From: Halichoerus grypus
Taxonomy: Eukaryota > Chordata > Mammalia > Carnivora > Phocidae
Direction of reading: 5' to 3'
DNA: 64,000 bases
NCBI RefSeq assembly: GCF_964656455.1
Contig: NC_135715.1
Location: 149,661,935 to 149,725,934 of the forward strand
Translations under genes and position numbers: made by a program
In this document: positions 58,611-64,000 of the stretch, in pieces
Position numbering within the stretch: position 1 is the stretch's first letter
Layout: every line of letters begins with the position of its first letter
Notes under the pieces: model-generated
The model's input: only the letters and a program-made list of their open reading frames with translations
Databases searched by the model: none
What the model was told of the DNA's origin: nothing

Positions 58611-58804
58611 AGGGGCGCCAGTTGGTTAAGCACCCAACTCTTGGTTTGGACTCAGGTCATGATCTCGGGTTTGTGGGACTGAGCCCAGCATCAGGCTCCG
58701 CACTAAGCACAGAATCTGCTTAAGACCATCTCTCCCTCTCCCTCTCCCCCTCCCACCCTACTCTTTCTCTCTATCTATCCAAAATAAATAAATAAATCTT
58801 TTTT
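58611..58804 (+). mobile_element. Can-SINE lacking 10 bp of its head
   Basis: Begins 'aggggcgccagttggttaag': compared with the other copies the 10 bases tgggtggctc are missing between the head and 'agttgg', removing the A-box-like part of the pol III promoter. The rest is intact: 'ccaactcttggtttggactcagg', pyrimidine block, 'aaaataaataaataaatc'. TSD not clear. Confidence 0.93.
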
Positions 58805-58815
58805 AAAAAAGCATA

Positions 58816-59010
58816 GGGGAGCTTGGGTGGCTCAGTCTCAAGCGTCTGCCTTCAGCTCAGGTCATGATCCCGGGGTCCTGGGATCCAGCCCCAAGTCAGG
58901 CTCCCTGCTCAGCAGAGTCTACTTCTCCCTCTCCCTCCAACCCTCCCCCTGCTTGTGCTCTTGTTCACTCGTTCTCTTTCTCTCTCAAATAAATAAAAAA
59001 TCTTAAAAAA
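58816..59010 (+). mobile_element. Can-SINE, tandem to its neighbour
   Basis: Head 'ggggagcttgggtggctcag', 'agcgtctgccttcagctcagg', 'gatcccggggtcctgggatc', (CT)n and 'caaataaataaaaaatc'. It starts about 11 bp after the previous SINE's tail, in the same orientation. Probably inserted into or next to the A-rich tail of the first; a diverged TSD 'aaaaaagcata/aaaaaatacata' is possible. Confidence 0.92.
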
Positions 59011-59600
59011 AATAAAAATTAATAAAAATTTAAAAAATACATAAAACTCTACATGCAAAAAGTAGAGAAAACATTTTCTTTTCAAACATCCATAATTGTA
59101 TGAAAATACAGCAGATGCTGGGCTACAAAGTAAGTCTCTCAATAATTCCAAAGGATCACTATCATACAGATTTTCTTTTACTATAAGCAAGAAAATTATC
59201 TGTTAGGAGGCAATATAGTTTAAAAATAAATTCAGCTGAAGAAATTGGAAATGGAACAACAGATAATTCAAAAAAAGACTATAACAAATAAAAGGGTAAA
59301 AGAAACAAAAACATAAGATAGTTCTTTGAAAAGCATTTTAATAATACAAAAATTCTGATAAGACTGATAAGAAAAAAAGGGATCTGACACAAATCAAATA
59401 CAAAATGAAAAAGGGAAGTAACTACAGACATAAGATTTTTTTAAATCATAAAGGGGTTTTTGTATCAGCTATATGCTAGTAAATTTTAAAACCTAGAGGA
59501 AATGCATAATTCCTAAGAGTATTAAAGGCCAAGTTGCACAAACAGAAATAGAGAACTTGAAAAGAAGAACAAATACTAAAGAAATTTAAGTGGTAGTAAA

Positions 59601-60314
59601 AAAAAATGAATAGTCAAAGTCTATAAAATGACAGTTTTTTCTCTTCCCTCTAAGACTATCTTTCATAGGTTTTTTTTTTTCTTTCAGCATTTTCTAGGAC
59701 CTTCAATACTTTTTAAATATTATCAATAACAGTAAACTCATTGTATTTTCCCCTATGTTAAAGGTAATGCATGGAGCGTTTCTCCAGTGTCCTACATCTC
59801 CCAACAGGAAAAGTGTGCACAATGGGAAACAAGGCCTTCGATGTACAGAGCCAGAAATTCATCCGAGGGAAATTCTTCTAATCATCATATTTAGAAAATT
59901 GTAAGCAAAGGATCCAGCTCTCCCCAATGCCTAGACAAAATCAGGAATATACCGATAAGGCAACTAATACAGTTATAAAGGCACTACACATTTTCCCCTT
60001 TTGGGGATTTTTGTGAAATAGTATTTATCAGAATTCCTGGGTTTGTAGGACAAACACCTGTAGCTGCACCAGTAACTGTGAGTTCATCTGTGTATGAAGT
60101 TCCCTGTATCCCAATCACCCATACAAAATGTTTTTGGTTAATCATGCAAAAGACTAAATTACATTTCTATTCTCCCTATACATGGAATATATGACAAAAT
60201 TGTCTACACTTGAAGAGGTGATCAAAAAGTATATAGCAACTTCCAGTTCCAGCTCTGACATGTAAAGAGCTTGAAAATATCACTCCCATCCTTATAGTAA
60301 GTGCAACAAATTAA
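59601..60314. other. No recognisable feature
   Basis: Unassigned, with slightly less AT-rich patches near 59760-59880; no frame or repeat is supported. Confidence 0.45.
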
Positions 60315-60332
60315 AAATTTATGACTTTTCTT

Positions 60333-60527
60333 TCTTTTAAGATTTCATTTATTTATTTGACGGAGAGCGAGAGAGCACATGAGCACAAGCAGGGGGAGCA
60401 GCCGGCAGAGGGAGAAGCAGGCTCCCCGCTGAGCAAGGAGCCAGATGCAGGACTCGATCCCAGGACCCTGGGATCATGACCTGAGCTGAAGGTAGACCCT
60501 TAACTGACTGAGCCACCCAGGTGCCCC
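60333..60527 (-). mobile_element. Can-SINE
   Basis: Antisense copy: 'aagatttcatttatttatttgacgg', 'gcacaagcagggggagcagcc', 'ctccccgctgagcaagg', 'gatcccaggaccctggg', head 'gccacccaggtgcccc'. The TSD aaatttatgacttttctt (60315-60332) recurs with one change at 60528-60545. Confidence 0.96.
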
Positions 60528-60545
60528 AAATTAATGACTTTTCTT

Positions 60546-61139
60546 GAACCCACCAGAAAATTGAGATTGCAAAGACAAACTGTCATCCTAAAGACTGGAG
60601 AGACAGAACACAGGGAAACAGAGCTGAAATCAGTTTACCTGGAGCAGAAAGTGCTGGAATCATAAGCTGGTAAGAAAACTTATGTGATAATTTTGACACA
60701 TTTCTAGAGGCCAGGCTTGGACATGATTGGCAATAAAAAACTCCTGGGAGTTGCTCCAGTTAGGGGCTCCCCCACTTTCATGAACTTCACCTCTAGGAGC
60801 CTAGCAAGTCTCATGGTAAAGAGCCAAGAAAAATCACCTCATGTCTTCAGCAGGGAGAGGGGGAAAATAACCATTCTGAAATATGCCTCCTGTATTCACC
60901 ATAGCAAATGCCTACCACTCCCTAGTGAAAAAGACCTTACTAGAGATTGATAAGCATAAGTGCAATCATCCAGTGTATGACGTTCAGAGCCCAGCAATAT
61001 AGGCTCACTAAAATACTTAGAGGTAATTATAAGATTATAGAACACTTCCCCTCCTCCACTCATTATGCCATATCAAGAGGGTTACAGTATAATTACAGCA
61101 GATAAAAGCTGAAAGAAGTGTAGGAACAATGCTCTATTT
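60546..61139. other. No recognisable gene
   Basis: Unassigned. A 77-codon + frame at 60717-60950 has no domain, signal or repeat identity. Confidence 0.4.
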
Positions 61140-61157
61140 AAGAGGGACTTGTTAGGG

Positions 61158-61376
61158 GATGCCTGGGTAGCTCAGTAGGTTAAGCGTCAAATTCTTGGTT
61201 TTGACTCAGGTCATGATCTCATGGGTGTGGGATCGAGCCCTGCATAGGGCTCCATGCTCTGCACTCAGCAAGGAGTCTGCTTGATTCTCTCCCTCTGCCC
61301 CTCCCCCCTGCTCATGTGCATGCACATGCCCTCTCTCTCTCTCTCTCTCTAAAAATCAATGAATAAATAAACCTTT
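61158..61376 (+). mobile_element. Can-SINE, older subtype
   Basis: Head 'ggatgcctgggtagctcag', 'aaattcttggttttgactcagg', 'gtgcatgcacatgccc', a (CT)n of about 10 units, and tail 'aatgaataaataaacctttaag'. The flanks aagagggacttgttaggg (61140-61157) and aagaaggacttcttaggg (61377-61394) differ at two positions, a slightly aged TSD. Confidence 0.95.
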
Positions 61377-61439
61377 AAGAAGGACTTCTTAGGGAAACCT
61401 AAAGACAACAAAGGAGACAGAAACAAAAACACTAGAATA

Positions 61440-63620
61440 ATATGAAGCCCGAGACACCTAGAGCTACAGTAAACATTAAATCCAGCCCAACTCCTAGGCT
61501 GATTAAAAACCTACTAAAGGCCTTTGTTTACCTCACTTTCTATTACCTGATACATTATATCCAGCTTTGAACAAAAAAACATAAGATATATTAAAAGATA
61601 CAAAAAAACACAGGCTGAAGATAGAAAGCAAGTATCAGAACCAGACTTGGATAAGATGGATTTTAGAATTATCAAACAAGGAATGTAAAATAACCATAAG
61701 TAATATGTTAAGAGCACTAAAAGAAAAAGTAGGTGACATACAAGGACAAAGAGACTGTGTATATGCCATGTTCCTGAATTAGAAGACTCATTATTGTTAA
61801 TTCTTCTCAACTTGATCTATAGATTCAATATAGTCCCAATCAAAACACCTGCAATCTACTTTATAGATATTGACCAACTGATTCTAAAGCTTATATAGAA
61901 AGTCAAAAGACCCAGAAGAGCCAACACAATTCTGAAGAACAAAGTTCTTCAGTTCGAAGTACTGAACAAAATATAGGACTGATACTACCTGACTTCAAAA
62001 ATTCCTATAAAGTTATTTTAATCAAGACAACATGGAATGAGTGCCAGAAAAGACACATAGTTCAATGAAAGAGAATAGACAGCCCAGAAATAGTCCGACA
62101 CATATACAGTCGACTAATCTTTAACAAAGAAGCAACCGCAACTTAATGGAGAAAGAATGGCCTTTAAATAGTACTGGAACAACTGGAAGTCCATATGCAA
62201 AACCAAAAAAAAAAAAAAGAATCTAGATAAAGACCTTATATTTTTCACAAAATTACCTCAAAATGAATCATAGACCTAATGTAAAATACAACACTATAAA
62301 ACTCCTAGAAGATAACAGAAGAAAATCCAGGTGACCTTGAGTTTGCTGATAAGTGGCAAGAACACAACACAAAAAGCACAATCCATGAAAGAGAAAATTA
62401 GTAAGTGGGAGTTCATTAAAATAAAAAGCTTCCTTTCTGTGATAGACACTGTTAACAGACTGAAAAGACAAGCCAGACTAGGAGAAAATCTCTACCAAAC
62501 ATGTATCTGACAGAAGACTGAAATATCTAAAATATGCAAGGAATTCTTAAACCTCAAAAATAAGAAAATAAACAACCCAATTTAAAAATGCGTAAAAGAC
62601 CTAGGGGCGCCTGGGTGGCTCAGTCGTTAAGCATCTGCCTTCGGCTCAGGACATGAACCCAGGGTCCTGGGATCGAGCCCCATGTCGGGCTCCCTGCTCA
62701 GCGGGAAGCCTGCTTCTCCCCCTCCCACTCTCCCAGCTTGTGTTCCCTCTCTCGCTGTGTCTCTCTCTGTCAAATAAATAAAATCTTTAAAAAAATAAAA
62801 AATAAAAACATAAAAAATAAAAATGGGTAAAAGACCTAAACAGACACCTCACCGAAGAAGATATATAGATGGCAAATATGCATATGAAAAGATTCATAAA
62901 ATCACTTGTCATCAGGTAATTGTAAATTAAAACAATGAGATACCACTAATGCATCTATTAGAATGGCTAAAATCTAAAAAACTAACAATACCATATGTTG
63001 ATAAAGATGTGAAGCAACAACATTTTTTGCGGGTGGGGATGCAAAATGGTATAGCCACTTTGGAAAACAGTTTGGCAGTTTCTTAGAAGGCTAAACATAG
63101 TCAGACCATATGATCAAACAACTATAACCCTAGATATTTATTCAACTGATTTGAAAATGTTTGTCTACATAAAAACGTTCACACAAATGTTTATAGCAAC
63201 TTTATTCATAATCACCAAAAAGTGGAAGCAACTAAGATGTCCTTCAAAAGATAAATAAATAAACTGCCATACATCCATATAATGGAATATTATTCAAAGG
63301 TAAAAAGAAATAAGCTATCAAGCCAGGAAAGAGATGAAGGAATTTTAAATACATATTGCTAAGTGAAAGAAGCCAGTCTGAAAAAAATGATATACTGAAT
63401 GATTCCACTCTGGAAAAGGCAAAACTCTAGACACAATAAAAGTATCAGTGGTTACGAAGGGGGGAGAGTGGGTGAAGCACAGGAATTTTTAGGGCGGTGA
63501 AACTATTCAATATAATACCTTAATGGTGAATACACAATATTATGCATTTGTCAAAACCCACAGAACTTTACAACACAAAGACTGAAAATTTGCATGCAAT
63601 TTTTTTTAAATCAATTAAAG
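61440..63620 (+). mobile_element. Old L1M, internally deleted, carrying a SINE
   Basis: 61500-61770 resembles the L1M 5'/ORF1 region ('ttttagaattatcaaacaagg', 'taagtaatatgttaagagcac'). At about 61780 it jumps to late ORF2 ('cttgatctatagattcaatatag', 'aactggaagtccatatgc', 'tcataatcaccaaaaagtgg'), then a 3' UTR with 'catttgtcaaaacccacag'. Most of ORF2 is missing, so there is an internal deletion or a joined pair. The SINE at 62604-62818 interrupts it. Confidence 0.82.
62604..62818 (+). mobile_element. Can-SINE, young, nested in L1M
   Basis: Head 'ggggcgcctgggtggctcag' and body 'catctgccttcggctcagg' match the youngest copies. 'gtgtctctctctgtcaaataaataaaatc' and an extended A-rich tail with taaaa units follow. 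The host sequence aaaaatgcgtaaaagaccta is duplicated at 62584-62603 and 62819-62838 with one change. Confidence 0.97.
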
Positions 63621-64000
63621 TTCAAGGAATCCCAGGAAGGAATGTAGATGCTGACAAGAGAACCTGCTTTACAAATATTGGAAATAACCTCAGGGAAGAG
63701 GGCAAGGAAAAAAGGTGCTGACCTAAGTAGCTTTGGAAATGAGTAGTCTGAAAACATTAAAGGCAGAAGAATGGTCCACAAGCACTGCATTTCTGTCAAT
63801 AATGTTGTGTACTATGGGAGTGCAGCTTAACAATTCTGACACAGCTATACATGTTGATGGAATTGAGTAATTAAGAAAATGAATGATAAATGGTGGTAGC
63901 CAGGTTTTTCACTGTTGGAATGAAAACCTATAGGTAAGCAAAGGGAGGAGGCTAGAATAATGCGTGTGGTAATGGATTCAAGTTGGAGACGTCACTATGA
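63621..64000. other. No recognisable feature
   Basis: Unassigned DNA to the window end. A 62-codon reverse frame at 63611-63799 has no domain. Confidence 0.45.

Larger units (their letters stand above)
57950..59600 (+). mobile_element. Old L1M ORF2 body, split by two SINEs
   Basis: 'aaactcactcataaaagaaaaagactttcagg', 'ggattacaaaataagatcccactacatgttgg' is the endonuclease-domain DNA of ORF2 in sense. After the SINEs, 'gtatcagctatatgctagtaaattttaaaacctagagg' and 'tgcataattcctaagag' are the start of the reverse transcriptase region. Frames are destroyed. Ends are soft. Confidence 0.7.

Noticed and set aside
1..64000. CRISPR array, operon, phage or plasmid content
   Set aside because: No regular spaced repeats, no bacterial gene density or ribosome-binding sites; content is mammalian repeats throughout.

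Overview
This window looks like AT-rich, gene-poor nuclear DNA from a carnivoran mammal. I found no host protein-coding exon, rRNA or functional tRNA gene, CRISPR array or bacterial-type operon. Essentially everything recognisable is retrotransposon-derived. The long open frames fall inside, or run antisense to, LINE-1 or other repeat DNA, or occur in anonymous sequence without family resemblance. The window is best read as intergenic or deep-intronic sequence.

Organism: 22 tRNA-Lys-derived Can-SINE copies are present. The youngest carry the head GGGGCGCCTGGGTGGCTCAG and the body motif CTTCGGCTCAGG. That diagnostic form fits caniforms other than dogs (bear, panda, seal or mustelid lineages) better than the canid SINEC_Cf family. 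Young L1 3' ends with the same target-site structure support Carnivora. Species cannot be fixed from sequence alone.

Layout. 1-8 kb: an old L1M 3' end, a MIR split by a young SINE, and an L1 3' end that itself carries a SINE, with both target-site duplications (TSDs) readable. 8.5-10.2 kb: an L1ME body split by a MaLR LTR, followed by two reverse SINEs. 13-20 kb: a SINE with an internal 24-bp duplication, an old antisense LINE-like block, a MIR and a MaLR LTR. 22-33 kb: a MIR, a carnivore L1 3' end, an MLT1-type LTR, an L1/MaLR mosaic, two more old L1s and two DNA-transposon-like remnants. 33-41 kb: SINEs, MIRs, microsatellites and a 5'-truncated L1 with a clear TSD. 41.2-49.5 kb: the most structured part. 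An old L1ME (+) is split by a nearly full-length L1 (-, about 41624-49420). That L1 is interrupted by an older L1 3' end and by a younger L1 with a 5' inversion (twin priming) and a possible 3' transduction. 51.7-53.2 kb: a chimeric L1 with a duplicated ORF2 segment. 54-64 kb: SINEs, an ERVL gag-pol remnant and two old L1M bodies carrying SINEs.

How the pieces work together: there is no pathway here. The interactions are insertional. L1 is the autonomous machinery, and its ORF2 product is established as the source of SINE mobilisation. Most young SINEs show flanking duplications of roughly 14-20 bp and A-rich tails, as expected. MIR, MaLR, ERVL and the hAT-like pieces are fossils. Family names rest on recognition by eye, not on a search. 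I did not see a previously undescribed biological system. The most informative objects are the rearranged L1s at 44.7-45.9 kb and 51.7-53.2 kb.
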